Below, piece after piece: positions 33,220-44,464 of a DNA stretch of 64,000 bases. The DNA is from Porphyra umbilicalis (lineage: Eukaryota > Rhodophyta > Bangiophyceae > Bangiales > Bangiaceae). Numbering within the stretch: position 1 is the first letter of the stretch; the number at the start of each line of letters is the position of its first letter. The position numbers and the translations under genes were made by a program. Under the pieces are notes generated by a model that worked only from the letters and a program-made list of their open reading frames with translations, had not been told where the DNA came from and ran no database searches. The stretch is taken from NCBI GenBank assembly GCA_002049455.2, contig KV918959.1, positions 62,001 through 126,000 on the forward strand, written 5' to 3'.

Positions 33220-34160
33220 GCGCCAGATCGGCGCCCCGCGCGGTGGCGGCTGTTTGGCGGGGATGCGCACAGCGCTTCAATGATCTGGCGCGGCCATCCA
33301 TGGGCGCGCTTTTTTGGCGCTCCCGCCGCGGGTGACGCGAGGTGGCCACACGCCCCGCTGCCCGCGGGGGTTCTGGGGGGGCGGTTTGGCGCGCCGCGCC
33401 GCCGCTAGCGGGCGTTCTAGGGGGGGGGGGGGTGCGGCGCCGTGACGTCGTCAGCGAGAATTTGGGAGGAAGGGTTGCGGCGCGATGTCGCCGTCAGCGG
33501 GGATTATGGGGGGGGTGATCTCGCGCGCCGCGCCACCACCAGCCGGTGTTTTTGGGGCGGGGCTGCACCGCGCTGGGCCACCGCCGCCGTGCGTTTTGGG
33601 GGGTGGTTTGGCGCACCGCGCCACGGGTAGTGGGGGTTTGGGGGGGGGGCGTCGTGGCCCCTGGCCGCCGCCGGCGGGCGTTTTGCGGGGGGGTTGGTTT
33701 TGGCGCGCTGGCCACGGCTGGGGCGCGGCCTCTCCGGGGGCTCTGGGGGGGGCTGCTGGGCGCACCGCTCGCGCGGCACCGCTTCGAGCGGGGGTTTTGG
33801 GGGGGTCGTCTGACGAACCGCACGCCGGCTAGCGGGGGTGCTGCGGGGGGGGGCTGCGGCCCCACGCCGCCGCCGGCGGGGGTTTTGGGGGGAGGTGGTT
33901 TTGGCGCGCTAGCCACGGCTGGGAGGCAGCCCCTGTAGGGGCTCTGGGGGCTGCTCGGCGCGCCGCTCGCGCGGCACCGCCCCGGGCGGGGGTTCTGGGG
34001 GGTTTTGGCGCACCACACCGCGGCTACCGGGGGTTTGGGGGGGGAGGGGGTGCAGCGCCGCGCCGCCGCCGGTGGGTCTTTTTGGGAGGGTGGTTTTGGC
34101 GCGCTCGCCTCGGCTGCGGGGCGGCCCTCGCGGGGCCCTTGAGCGGTGGTTTTCGGCTTG
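33220..34160 (+). repeat. G-rich degenerate repeat array, ~200-bp higher-order unit
   Basis: Repeated blocks of GCGGGGGTTTTGGGGGG type alternate with GCGC-rich spacers. A longer anchor, TTTTGGCGCGCT followed by G(C/A/G)CTGGG-like sequence, recurs at about 33701, 33902 and 34097, spaced ~200 bp. G-runs of 5-13 are frequent on the plus strand, so G-quadruplex formation is plausible. The minus strand has a long Pro-rich ORF with repeating PPKTPAGGG peptides, most simply a by-product of the repeat. The array ends ~470 bp before the 34.6-kb gene. Confidence 0.65.
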
Positions 34161-34628
34161 TTGCGCTCACAGGCAAAGTCGGTTACGGGGGGGCGGTTCG
34201 GTGGCTCTCGTACTGCAGCTGACGGGGTGCGCGGCTGGGTGCCTGCTGGGCGCTGCACGGACCGCAGCGATGACCAGGGGGCGCCGCTGAGACGTCCCGT
34301 ACTGCAGGCGGCGCGGGTCGACGGGGGATGGTGTGGTGCCCGACATGGTACAGCTCGCGGGGTGCGTGGGGGGTGCCGCTTTGGCAACGTTGGCGACGGC
34401 GCTTCGGTGCCGTCTGGCGGTGGATATGAGCCGGAGCCTGCAGCGGAACTCGTTTCTCGGCTGATCGATACCCATCCACCGCTCTGACACCCGCCTCTGC
34501 ACCCCCTTTTGTCAACGCACATCTCCTCCTCCTGCTCTTTCCCCCCCTCCCTTGCTGGCATCCCTCCGCCCACTCCTCGTGTCCCTAACACCCTGCTCGT
34601 CTTTCGGTCGCCTGCACAGGGTCGCGCT

Positions 34629-36821
34629 ATGGCAGTGCGAGGTTTCGTTGCAGCTGTTACCCCGCCTTCCCTCATCACCTCCTCCCCGGCCGCCTCCTCA
34701 AGGGCGGCCGTGACGCGTAGCCGAACTTTGGTCGACGCCACTCCCGGCTCGGCGCCAATGGCTGATGGCGACATTGTGCGCCTGAACGGCTACCTCTCGG
34801 CGGTCGCCGGGCTGCCGCGGGTGCCGACACGTTTGGGGCGCGCGGCGGGCACGCTCATCGGGGCCGAGCGCGTTGTCGAGCGCGACTGCCCGCGCATGCG
34901 CGTGTGCTTGATTGTCTCTGGGGTCAACCCCGTCGGTGACACCAAGTGGATGGTGCTCCACGGCACGGGAATGGCGGACGACCCCTAGGTACTGCGGCTG
35001 GAAGGGCAGCTGCAACACGCCCGCCGGGCCCGCGAGGGCATTGTATACGGGGGCGCGTCGATGCTGTGCTCCCCCGCTGAGGTCGTCTGCGGCGGCGCGG
35101 CCATCGGCGACACGCTCACGGCTTCTTCTCCGACCTCTCTCCCGCCCAACGCCCTTCCTACCCCCATTGCGGGCACGGTGGCGCCACTGGTCCCGGCCCT
35201 AGTCGGGTCGGGCATCGGCGCCAAGGAGCTCCCCGCCGACGCTGGCGTCGACAGGCACGTGGGCAACCCTAGCTCCCCCGCGGGTGGCAGTGGGCACAAC
35301 TTTACGGACGAGGAGCTGCAGGAGATCTTGGGAGACCCCAAGGTTGATGCCTTGATGGTCACACAGAGGGCCTCCGCGTCCGAAGGCGATGGCCGCCCCG
35401 ATGGGGGCCATGCTGGTGACGCGCCACCGGTTGTCGTCGGCGACGGCGAGGAAGATTATTGGGCGGGCAGCGACGCTGACGTGCCAGGAGGCCGCAACAT
35501 TGACGCTGACCGCGGTGTAGCGAATCCGCAACCGGGTGTGGGCGCGCCGCCCCCCCCGCCCATCGTCGAGTCGACGCAGGCGCCGGCGTTGGTTAAGCCG
35601 TCTGAGAAGGTCATCTGGCAGCTGACCCACATGTTGGCCGTGCGCGGACGTATGGCGCAGTTTGTGCGTGATGCTTTCAAGGGGATGGTTGCCGCCGTCA
35701 CGACGGAGCTCAAGTGCGGCATCAAGAACGTCCAGTCGTGCCTTATCCCGTGGTGGCCGTACGTGCTGTCGGAGGACCCGGACGAGGTCGTCTTGCCGGG
35801 GACCATATGGCCAATGAAGGTGCTGGTGCCCAAGCGGTTGGCGCTGGCAAACAAGCGCAGCCGCGATGAGGACGCGGACGGGGACGAGACGATCGTCCTC
35901 CCGGCGCTGCCCGCGTCTTCGGGGCACATCGACGACCTCGTCGCCTCCATCATCCTCCTGCATGACAACAAGAAGGTCACGCAGGCGGCCTTGGCCAATC
36001 ACGTCTTCTTGGTGCGCAAGAAGGCGCACCTGACCGCCGCTGAGGCGTCGGCAGCGGTTGCGTCCCGGCTGGTGGCAGCCAAGGAGAAGCAGAAGGCGGC
36101 TGCGGGCGGGGGCAACTCAACACAAGCCTCTCGCATCGCACCTGCGGCAGTGGCTCCCAGGGTGGCATCGCTCAACCTTTTTTCCGTGGCTGCACCCCGG
36201 CCAGCGGAAAGCCCGCTGCGCGCACTCGGCAACCCTGCTGCTGCCGCCTCGGCTAACGGCAGGAAGCGAGGGACACCCCGACGGGCGCCTAGTGTTGCGC
36301 GAATGCCAGCGTCCGCGGCACGCCGAGCCGCACTCTCAGCGGCGGCGCATGCCGCAGCCTCGGCGACCGCCAGACCTGCCGTCGCGTCTGGACCAGAGGG
36401 CAGTGTTGGCGGTGCGTCGGCGACCAAGCGCCGTCGCTCTGGTGTTGAGGGGGTGAGCCGCGCGGTCTCCTCCGTTTCGGACGTGGCCGGGAAGAATGTG
36501 GGGGCGGTCACAGGCCCCGGCGGTCGCAAGGTGTGCACGACCTCTGGGCCGTGTCTGCTGGTCGGCCCTGCAGGCGACACTATCGCGCGGGCCGATGCGT
36601 TCTTTGAGCGCCGCAAGCTACACGGCCACGCTGTCTCGGCCAACATGGTTGTCGTCTTCGTGGACGTGGTCGTATCGGGCGAGTTTGTCTACCAGCATGA
36701 GCGGGCGTTTCCTAAGGAGCGCCCGGCATCACAAGACACCTGGCAGATGTGGGAAGTACACGATGACTTTGTCGTGTGGGAGAAGACGTGGGTAGTGGAG
36801 ACTGATGTGATGAGTGACTAG
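34629..36821 (+). CDS. Long unrecognised protein with in-frame TAG at 34986
   Basis: ATG 34629 follows a CCTGCACAG acceptor-like site. The first 119 codons (MADGDIVRLNGYLSAVAGLP; PRMRVCLIVSGVNPVGDTKW) reach CCC TAG GTA. The same frame continues for about 610 codons (VLRLEGQLQHARRAREGIVY) to a TAG stop at 36819. The middle is acidic/Gly-rich, followed by a helical segment (KVIWQLTHMLAVRGRMAQFV) and an Ala/Arg-rich, nuclear-signal-like region (TKRRRSG). The end is globular and aromatic-rich (FFERRKLHGHAVSANMVVVF; DTWQMWEVHDDFVVWEKTWV). Codon use and amino-acid balance show genuine coding on both sides of the TAG. No family was recognised. The setting among transposases and the single nonsense codon suggest an element-borne ORF or a decaying gene. 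Confidence 0.65.
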
Positions 36822-38654
36822 ATAGCGGCAGTGGTGTGAAGGTGTGTGCTTCATGTGCAGCGATTGTATGAGTCTTCTTTTTTACTGTCGTCACAGCTTC
36901 TTTTGGGTGGTGGAACAGCACGAACACGAATGCAAGCATGAACAGGGTGTGTCTAAAATAGCATAGCATCGTGGATGTTTGTTCGTGTTGCTACGGTGAC
37001 AGGGCGGGAAGCACACAGAACGCCCTCACCGTCTGCGAACAAGGGCACGTCAGCCACGTCGTAGGTGCCCATCCGGCAGGCTACGACCGTCTGCGTTAGT
37101 CGACACAATCACAGGAGCATACCCGCCCCGACGTGGCTAGCTCCCGCCGGGCCGACGGAGCCGGGTAGCCCACGTCAGCACGCCCTACCTCCGGTCAGCG
37201 ACCCCACTCAACCACTGCCACGGCATTCAAGCCTTCGCACAGCATCTAAAAACCAGTGGGTTTCATTCCCTCAGCAGGGTGTCTCAAGGTGCACACATCT
37301 CCACCCGCTATCCCTGCCCGTCACCCCGTCCCCATCCATCGCTCATAGGCGCCGCCACCAAAACCACCGAGAAGGTCAATACGCCCGCAGACACTGTCGT
37401 TATGGAGTCGGCAACTCCTCTGGTCGAGTAAAAAGGTTGTGGGAAACAGCCCTGGCCGACGCCGCCAAGCGTCGGCCGGACTGGCAGCAGCCACCGGGAC
37501 GGCAGCTGCGGGACACCGCAAGCACACAAGACCGTGCCGTTGGCTCTCAGCCCTACAGGCAGGTGTCCTGGCGTCGTGATCCTTGCCTCGGGAGTCGACC
37601 ACAGAAGGCGCCCATTGATGAGCCAAGCGGCAGAATCTCCGCAGATCCACGACGGAGAATCAATCGCTAACCAACTCCCACATGACAATTATAAGTACGT
37701 GAAAAGCGCTCTCAAGTGCAATCGAGAAGGTACTTTGGTGCCGCCGGGATGACCATGACAGCGGCATGAAAGAGCCGGCCGAGAAGCCCTTTGCCCAGCA
37801 ATAGGCTCCCTCGCAAAGCACAACGGGCCAGCAGGCAGTGACTATCGCATGACTGCGTGCCGGTGTCCGGGCGCCTAGCTCCACAAGCAGTTCACCAGCA
37901 AAGCTCACGGCTGTTTTTGTGCATCACCCACGTCGCTGGCAGGAGCTCGCGTCACTGGATGCCGCCCTGTGTGTGAAATCCATGTGCATACGAGGTGCTT
38001 GGTTTGCAGTGAACCACCAACTATGATGCGCGGCGCCGTCTATCAGCACTTGGCGGTTCAAACTTGATTGGCAGCCCACGCGCGCATACGGACCGTGCAC
38101 ATCATGTGCTCGACTACGACCAGGACGCAGGGAGGCCAACTTACTGGTACTGTGTCAGTTCTGCGACGGCGGTATCCTGGGACAAAGACTGACTGCCTAT
38201 CTGTCCATGTCCGGCCGTCCCGGTTTCCAACCGTCTTACAGAGGAATGATTTCAGTGGAGCCCACCAGCCCAAACCAGTCACGGACAAAGCTGACCGAGC
38301 ATCTTCTGTATTGGTTCTGTATTATCTTTCAAGAATAGACTGGGTGGAATGGCTGCCGTTCAATGGTTTGCTACAGGGAGTGTCCTGCTGGCACCATTGT
38401 ATCAGACTGAGGGGCTCACGAACGGCATGCACAGGACGTGTGGTGCACAGGGCGGTAGATTCTTTGCGTGACGAACGTTCAAAACCCAATTGGGATCGCG
38501 ATATCGCCTGGCGGCCGAATGTATGAGCCGCACGAGAGGCCAGAGTTGGCGAGAGACAGCTCGCTTCTCACAACAATAAAGGACCAATTTTTTGAATTCA
38601 GGACACCTGCTCGGCCATACTTAGACTGTCTGGGCCATTCGAACAACCTTTATC
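36822..38654. other. Interval without a supported gene
   Basis: Lower GC than the genes on either side, with short scattered ORFs and no recognisable domain. The first ~150 bp is presumably the 3' UTR of the preceding gene. Confidence 0.3.
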
Positions 38655-39293
38655 GTGCACTTGCCGCACCCCAGCACCCGCGGCGCCCTCTCCGCCGGAG
38701 CGCTCCTACCGCTGCCACGCCGGCCTCCTTCTCCATCTCCGCCTTTCTCAGCGTTACCTTCCTCGCGGCCACCCTTCTCTCTCTCCCATTGGTTCTCAAA
38801 CGGCGCTCTTTTCAGGCACTGCCGCCTCTTGGTGCGGCGCCGAGGCGGGGCGGAGACGCTGCTCGTCTCCGGCGGGTAGGTCGCGGTCGCGGCAATCGAT
38901 GACGCCTGCTCCGCTTCGCTAGTGATTTTGATGCAGGTGGGGAAAGGGAGCGCTGCGGAGGAAGAGGCGGAGAGGTTGTCCTTCAAGGACGACGCCGTAG
39001 ATGCGGCGGTCATGGCGGTGCCGTGCCAGGGCGCCCTAAGGCGGTACGTGGGGCAGCCGGGAAGGGGAGAGTTGCTGGGTCTTCTCGTGATTGAAACGGT
39101 GACGGCGGGGAGGGGAGGGCGGTGTCGCCACGGTAGTGAGGAACGGGACCGCGACGGGGGTAGCGGCAACGGCTACCAACGTCATGAACCCCTCATCCCT
39201 AACTTTCACGTTGACGTCTGCACCGATGCTCGTGTACGTCCTCGGCGCGTGTGGAGGGTTTATGGGGGCCGTGCTGGTCTTATCTGGACCCAT
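38655..39293 (-). CDS. Weak candidate gene, Ser/Thr/Lys-rich
   Basis: Two minus-strand frames look partly protein-like. One contains DVNVKVRDEGFMTLVAVAAT and a hydrophobic stretch. The other contains HGTAMTAASTASSLKDNLSA, a Ser/Ala tract and a Lys/Glu/Gly-rich end. A frame change or intron near 39040-39130 would join them. There is no homology and no firm start, so this is listed only as a possibility. Confidence 0.2.
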
Positions 39294-39726
39294 GTGGAGT
39301 GGGTGCTAACCCCTTTGCTTCCTGCTGTCATTGACTACACCCGTACTCCAAAACGCCACCTCCCCATGCCGCATCCCCCCCTCCAAGCGTGGAACCCCCA
39401 CCCCTTTCTCCCTTCTCCGTCCATAAGGCTGGGATGGCTAGCCGGCGCCAGCCCCGCGGATGCGGCACAGGGCGTCTGCTGGTTTCGGCGCGGCGTTTGT
39501 TGCTTCTCATCTTCACTTTGTCGACCTTAGAGGAGTGTAGGCGCCTTATCGAGCGCCAGCAGACAGTATTGTAAGCCTGAGCGGCGCCGACACCAATTCC
39601 CTATCGCCGCGGGCCACAACCACGGCGCCACACCCCTTCCTCGCGGTCTCCCCCCCCCCCCCTGTCGCGCACCCCCCGCGTAGCGCCGGTACGAGGCCCT
39701 CAGCACCACACCGGCCCACAATATCC

Positions 39727-40607
39727 CTACACCGGACACTCACGGGTGCACGTGCCCGGCGGCACGCACCCCGTTTTACCGACGGCCATGCCGCGGCACC
39801 GCCCCGCCGTGCAGCCGCCGGGCGATGGGCGGACGCACACTAGCGTCGCGCCGCCAAAGAGACCACATTCTGCGTCCATGTCGCACAAGCGGCCGTGCAG
39901 GCACGACGAGGAGCGGTTGGTGCCATCGCCCCGCGCGTTAGTGGGCGGGCGGGGGCGACTCGCGACCGTTGCGGGCGGCAGCGCCACGGGCACCGCCTCA
40001 GCCGGCACGGCCGACACGGCCGGCACCGCCGGTGCCGCTGGTACTGTCGATGCGGCCGACACCGCCGGCACAGCGGGCACCAGCAGCGGCAACGCTGCCG
40101 TAGCAGCCGACTTTGTAGGCTCCGGGAGCGGCGTCCCCACCCCCGCTCCTCTTGTCGGCCGCGGGTTGGCCATCACGGGCCGCCGGCGGCCCCCCCCTGT
40201 GGGCGCAAAAGCGTGACCGCCGGCGACGGCGGGGACGTTGCCCCCCTCGCCCCCGGGGTGACATAAAAGACCGTAATGCACACGAGCGCCTCATCCTCAT
40301 ACGCGACGCACGCGCCCGCGGCCTCACCCCCCGCGCACGTCGGCCGCGGAATGGCGACGCACGCCACCGGTGCGTCGGGACACACGCGCGGCAGCGCCGC
40401 GAAGGCGGCGCACGTCGTCGTGGCGCCCGTGGCGTTGGTGCACGCCGCCACCGCGCCGGCGGCAGTACACGAGGGGATGGTGCACGCGCCGGGGGGGGCG
40501 GGTGCCGGCGCCGCCGCAGATGGCACCGCCTCGGGCACGACCTCGACAATGGCGGCAGCGGCGGGGCAGAGCGCCAAGGCGGCGACGGTGACGGCCGCGC
40601 GTGTCAC
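39727..40607 (-). CDS. Cys-rich secreted-type protein
   Basis: The minus-strand frame opens at GTG 40607. It begins with a signal-peptide-like hydrophobic run (AAVTVAALALCPAAAA), then a domain with about ten Cys (CTIPSCTAAGAVAACTNATG; CPDAPVACVAIPRPTCAGG). Near a G7/C7 run (~40190) sense moves to another frame with an Ala/Val/Pro linker (PAVPAVSAASTVPAAPAVPA). A second Cys-rich module follows (CLHGRLCDMDAECGLFGG; CTAGRCRGMAVGKTGCVPPG; CTRECPV) before the stop. The layout suggests an extracellular or cell-wall protein stabilised by disulfides. No ATG precedes the signal-like region in frame, so a short 5' exon ending at GCGCGCAG is likely. The frame change is probably a homopolymer indel or a small intron. 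No family was recognised. Confidence 0.5.
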
Positions 40608-40752
40608 TGCGCGCGCATGTCACTGCCCGTTGGCCGGGAAGCGTTGGCCTGGGAACGGCTGGAGCGCGGGTCAGGGGTGGCGAAGCATGCAGCATTGTTG
40701 GCATTGCGAATGAAAATGTGATTTTTAGATAAGAGATGAAGATCAAAACAAA

Positions 40753-41934
40753 TCACAAAAGACTACTCAAGCCCGTCCCATGCCCCTCCTCGGTATACAC
40801 CGGCAGCGTGATAGTGACGTTGCCAATCTTGTTGAGAGCGCCATCAACGACCCCGGCGGAGCTGTTGGCCTTCCATACAATACCAGAGGCGTCCTTGGGA
40901 CCGTCTGGCACGTCCCTAGCATCCACCACTTGGACAGCAAGCTCACATGAAAAGCCGCCGATGGAAGCATCAAACTCCTCAGTCTCGCGCACGGCCACGC
41001 GCACACGTTGCCCGTCATGCGCCCAGCCCAGAAGGAACCACTCCTTCCCATTGCCGTCAACGTGGCAGTGCACCAGGGTTCGCCGCACCTTGTTGCCGTT
41101 TCGGCGCACAAACGTTGCCGACAGGCATGCAGACGTCAATTCTGTAGGCACGCCGACCGCCGATAGCACCATCAATGGACCATCCACACGAGCCACGCAT
41201 GTCGTGCGCACCGCGCCGCCCCATCCGCTGACCAGCTGCAAGCCCGCACGCCGCACGAACTGTGTGAACGCCTCCCGCGAGCAAACCTGCATGATTGACA
41301 GCTTGACTCGCTCCCCGTCCTTGTCGCCTCGTGGGGATGGCGGGCACCGAGGCAGACGGCACAGAAGCGAGCTCAACCGGCAATCCTGCAGGTCCTTGCC
41401 CCTGGAGCACTCCCCCTCCCGCTCTAGAGCCTGTCGGATGCCCTGGAAGCTGCTCAACAGCGACTGAGCCACGCTGGCCTCGCGCCGCAGTGCGCTGACG
41501 AGCTCCTCGCGCTCGGCGTCGCGCGCACTCAGCCCGGCCAGCGTGACCTTGATCTCATCAATGTCCATGGTGTAGTTGCGCCGCTGCTTGGCGGCCGTCG
41601 TGGGCGCCTTCATCGGGGCATCAGTCGCCCAGAAGACTACGCCCGAAGAATGCAAGATGCCCGGCGCCGCCGCCGACGCGACAGCAACCGTCAGAGGCAC
41701 CGTCGCGGAGGACCTGGCATGCGACCCAGGTGTTGCAACGGCAGGTGCCAACGGCGTCTGCTGTTGCACAGCAGTTGACGAGGAAAGGCGCGGGCGTGGT
41801 GGACCCAGCTTCTTACCGCTGCTGCTTGACTGGCTGCTCGAGCCATGAGCCGCTTTCCAGGACGGTCGCGGCCGGAAAGATGAAGAGGAATCGCGGCTTC
41901 GCGTCGAACGAGCCGAGGGCTCGCTGCTGCTCAT
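40753..41934 (-). CDS. Unrecognised protein (gene Y of the transposase cluster)
   Basis: The minus-strand frame runs from ATG 41934 to TGA 40753 (393 residues). A Ser/Arg/Pro-rich N-terminus leads to a short coiled-coil-like segment (RDAEREELVSALRREASVAQ). A globular C-terminal half contains QVCSREAFTQFVRRAGLQLV, VRRTLVHCHVDGNGKEWFLL and SCELAVQVVDARDV. Coding sense continues in frame upstream of the ATG (DPGALGSNIQNVTLVLRGGD) to a strong acceptor, CTTTTTCAG at ~42011, so a 5' exon exists. No family was recognised. It lies just beyond the C-half of the transposase, in the same orientation as the transposase N-half. Confidence 0.6.
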   Translation of the reverse strand: MSSSEPSARSTRSRDSSSSFRPRPSWKAAHGSSSQSSSSGKKLGPPRPRLSSSTAVQQQTPLAPAVATPGSHARSSATVPLTVAVASAAAPGILHSSGVVFWATDAPMKAPTTAAKQRRNYTMDIDEIKVTLAGLSARDAEREELVSALRREASVAQSLLSSFQGIRQALEREGECSRGKDLQDCRLSSLLCRLPRCPPSPRGDKDGERVKLSIMQVCSREAFTQFVRRAGLQLVSGWGGAVRTTCVARVDGPLMVLSAVGVPTELTSACLSATFVRRNGNKVRRTLVHCHVDGNGKEWFLLGWAHDGQRVRVAVRETEEFDASIGGFSCELAVQVVDARDVPDGPKDASGIVWKANSSAGVVDGALNKIGNVTITLPVYTEEGHGTGLSSLL

Positions 41935-42633
41935 GTCGCCGCCGCGCAACACCAGTGTCACGTTCTGGATGTTGCTGCCAAGTGCCCCCGGGTCCAGAGA
42001 TGGTTGTTCTCTGAAAAAGTGCAAGACAAGTGGTCGGCAACACGTTGGGGCGAAGGGGGTGGGAACAAAAATAAGGCGAGAAGGGAGGGGGGGGACAGTG
42101 GGCGACACCAGGGCAGCAACAATGGAGAAGCCAATACAGCACTACGAAAGGGGCGGGAGACGCTCTTGCTAGACCTGCAGGCAGTTGTCAGCGACTGGAG
42201 GTGCGTGGAGCTGCAGACAAGACCAAGCCAACTCGACAACGCGCGCTGTCCGTGGCTTCCTCTGGCTTTGAATTTGACTGGGGATGTTTGAAAGCAGATT
42301 GTCGAAATCAAATGTTGGATCTTTTGTGCCACACGTGTCACCACGGGCTCGACCAGCGGGCACGTGGTGCTTCTTCCCGCTCCGTGACGTCCCCATTTGT
42401 TTCGCACAGCCACCGCCACGCAGCCAAGATGCCGCTACGTGACCCAAGGAGGCACAGGAGGTACTTTTGCGACGCGCCCGTCGACCAACATCTCCGGGAG
42501 TGATCATCGTAGGTGCCCCGGTGCTCTGTTTCCACTTTTCCTGGAGCCGCCTGTCGTGTCTGGCTTGACGCGGCCGGGGCGCCAGCATCCCTGCCGTTTC
42601 CACCCCCAAAGCACTCACACCATCAACCCCCCA

Positions 42634-44079
42634 ATGGCAGCGGCAAGGACCAGCAGCCTCAACGAGGGCTTGCGCAGGTTGGGGCTGAACGCCGACACGG
42701 ACAACAGCGTCTTTTTCTCGTGGTCTCGGGCCTTCGGTTCATCAAACTTCGACGCTTTTCGGAGCATCGTTCCAGCCCCCGACCACGTCTTCATGCTCGG
42801 TATCACGCGGCGGTTGATCAAAGCGCTGTTCGCGACGCTCTCTAATAATCAGCGTGTGAGCGTGTCGACGTCTATGCGGGACGCGCTGGCTCTGTCGGGG
42901 CTGCGGCGTACAAGGCCTTACAACTTCAACTCAAAAGATGTGCACTCGCTCCTCATCTACGAGTGGGCAGCCGTACTCAAAATCTGCATCGTGGCCATCA
43001 AGCGGTCCATCCCGTGGCCGGAAACAAGCCCGGCGGCTGTGCCGCGCCCCCCGCCGCTAACACTGCGGCTGGGCTCACTCGAGAAGTTTCAGCTGCTGAT
43101 GTGCAAGACGTACTTCTCTCCTCGCGTGGAGCTTGATGGTGGCGACGCCTGCAGGGCGGCCGCAAACTTGGAGGAGCTGCAGCGCCTGGCTACCGACTTC
43201 CTCTCATCAGTGGACGCGGTTTGCCGGCGAGCCGACTGCAGTGGAATCAAGTCCATGTCGGACGTGCCCAACCTTCACCGAGTGCGTGAAATCTACTTCT
43301 TTTCCGTACCCTGGTTTCTGCACATCAAGCACACACGGGAGCTCCATTTTGAGGCCGCCCACCAGCACCTCAAGAAGGCCGCCCTGTCAGGAAACGGCCA
43401 CGACGACGCACGCCGGGCCATGTACCGGATGCGAGACGAGGAGACGCTGTCTCGCCTGGTCCTCGCGCCGACCAAGTTTCGTGTCGCCCCCGAGTGGCTG
43501 CGGCACGCGGGTATCCGCAAGGCCGCCGCAGAGGCACTGCCTCTATGGAGCCAAGGTGCGAGTCAGTGGACTATGGGTGGGCGATGTTTGACGGCGGACA
43601 GCGTGCCCCACCAAGCCGTGGCGCTCGCCGCGCACCTCTGCGCTGACGGCTTTGAGCCGTCATGGCGCTCCGCGGTTACACGTCGCGATGCCCACCCTGC
43701 CAAGGTTGGAGACTGCCTCGGCATCCTGTGCGCCGGGCTTCAATACGCCCATCGCCTGTTGCCCGTTGCTGTGGGTTACGCTGCGCGCGCCCGCGGGTGC
43801 AAAGTCGAGTTTTTTCGACTCCGCGCGCTCTTTTTGAGTTCCCTCGGGCAGCCGATGGCAGTCGTCAATCCGTTCCGTGTGACTGGGGAAGGGGTGCATG
43901 CCGTAGAAGAGAGTCGCTTTTTGGCAGTCGTCATGGGCTCAGCGGTGCGCCGCGCCCTCGCTGTGCATGCGTGCCAGCTTGAATGCCCTGTCAATGAGCA
44001 TGAGCAGCTTGATCACACTGACGACAACCGGTGGATTTTGCTTGGCCGCGCGGACATGTACCCGGCAGTGAGTGGGTAG
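42634..44079 (+). CDS. C-terminal half of a Tnp2/KDZ-like transposase, inverted relative to its N-half
   Basis: From ATG 42634 to TAG 44077. It contains the features that normally follow the catalytic zinc-type segment in Tnp2-like transposases. These are SIVPAPDHVFMLGITRRLIK (the PD/DHxxxLG helix), KDVHSLLIYEWAAVLK, and LHRVREIYFFSVPWFLHIKH leading into ELHFEAAHQHLKKAALSGNG, the E..H...K motif. The N-terminal domain with GDYP and CxxC is absent here but is present on the opposite strand at 44465-46417. A possible acceptor (CCAATGGCAG) lies at the very start. The piece is therefore probably half of one gene turned around by an inversion, or a fragment from a second copy. It is unlikely to be an active transposase alone. 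Confidence 0.6.
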   Translation: MAAARTSSLNEGLRRLGLNADTDNSVFFSWSRAFGSSNFDAFRSIVPAPDHVFMLGITRRLIKALFATLSNNQRVSVSTSMRDALALSGLRRTRPYNFNSKDVHSLLIYEWAAVLKICIVAIKRSIPWPETSPAAVPRPPPLTLRLGSLEKFQLLMCKTYFSPRVELDGGDACRAAANLEELQRLATDFLSSVDAVCRRADCSGIKSMSDVPNLHRVREIYFFSVPWFLHIKHTRELHFEAAHQHLKKAALSGNGHDDARRAMYRMRDEETLSRLVLAPTKFRVAPEWLRHAGIRKAAAEALPLWSQGASQWTMGGRCLTADSVPHQAVALAAHLCADGFEPSWRSAVTRRDAHPAKVGDCLGILCAGLQYAHRLLPVAVGYAARARGCKVEFFRLRALFLSSLGQPMAVVNPFRVTGEGVHAVEESRFLAVVMGSAVRRALAVHACQLECPVNEHEQLDHTDDNRWILLGRADMYPAVSG

Positions 44080-44464
44080 TACAGCGTCATTTGTCACTTT
44101 TTTGCATGTCCATGCTCAGGTAAAAGCCACAAACCCAATGTACTCATCCAATAGCAGCAGTTCCGCAACCACCACTAATGCGCGCACAGTGCCGTCTCAT
44201 CAATCCATCTCTCTCCCTCTTCTCACACGCCAGGGCGCCAAGCACGCAATCACATGCTCTCCTGTGCACCGCCGTCGCTCGAAACCACACAAAGACACGC
44301 TCTCGCTGGCAGTAGCCACCCTCACCGCCGCGCCACGGAACCGGCGCCCACCCCCACAAATTAAAAGCAGCTGCCACCCCTCACAGTGCCCCGTGTTGCC
44401 CCAGCTGCCCCCGATGCTCAGGGTGGGCGAGACCGCACGACCCCTCCCCACCTCCATTAGCATG

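Noticed and set aside
33494-34774. Minus-strand 426-codon Pro-rich ORF with PPKTPAGGG repeats
   Set aside because: It follows the tandem repeat period, overlaps the start of the plus-strand 34.6-kb gene and has no support beyond openness.
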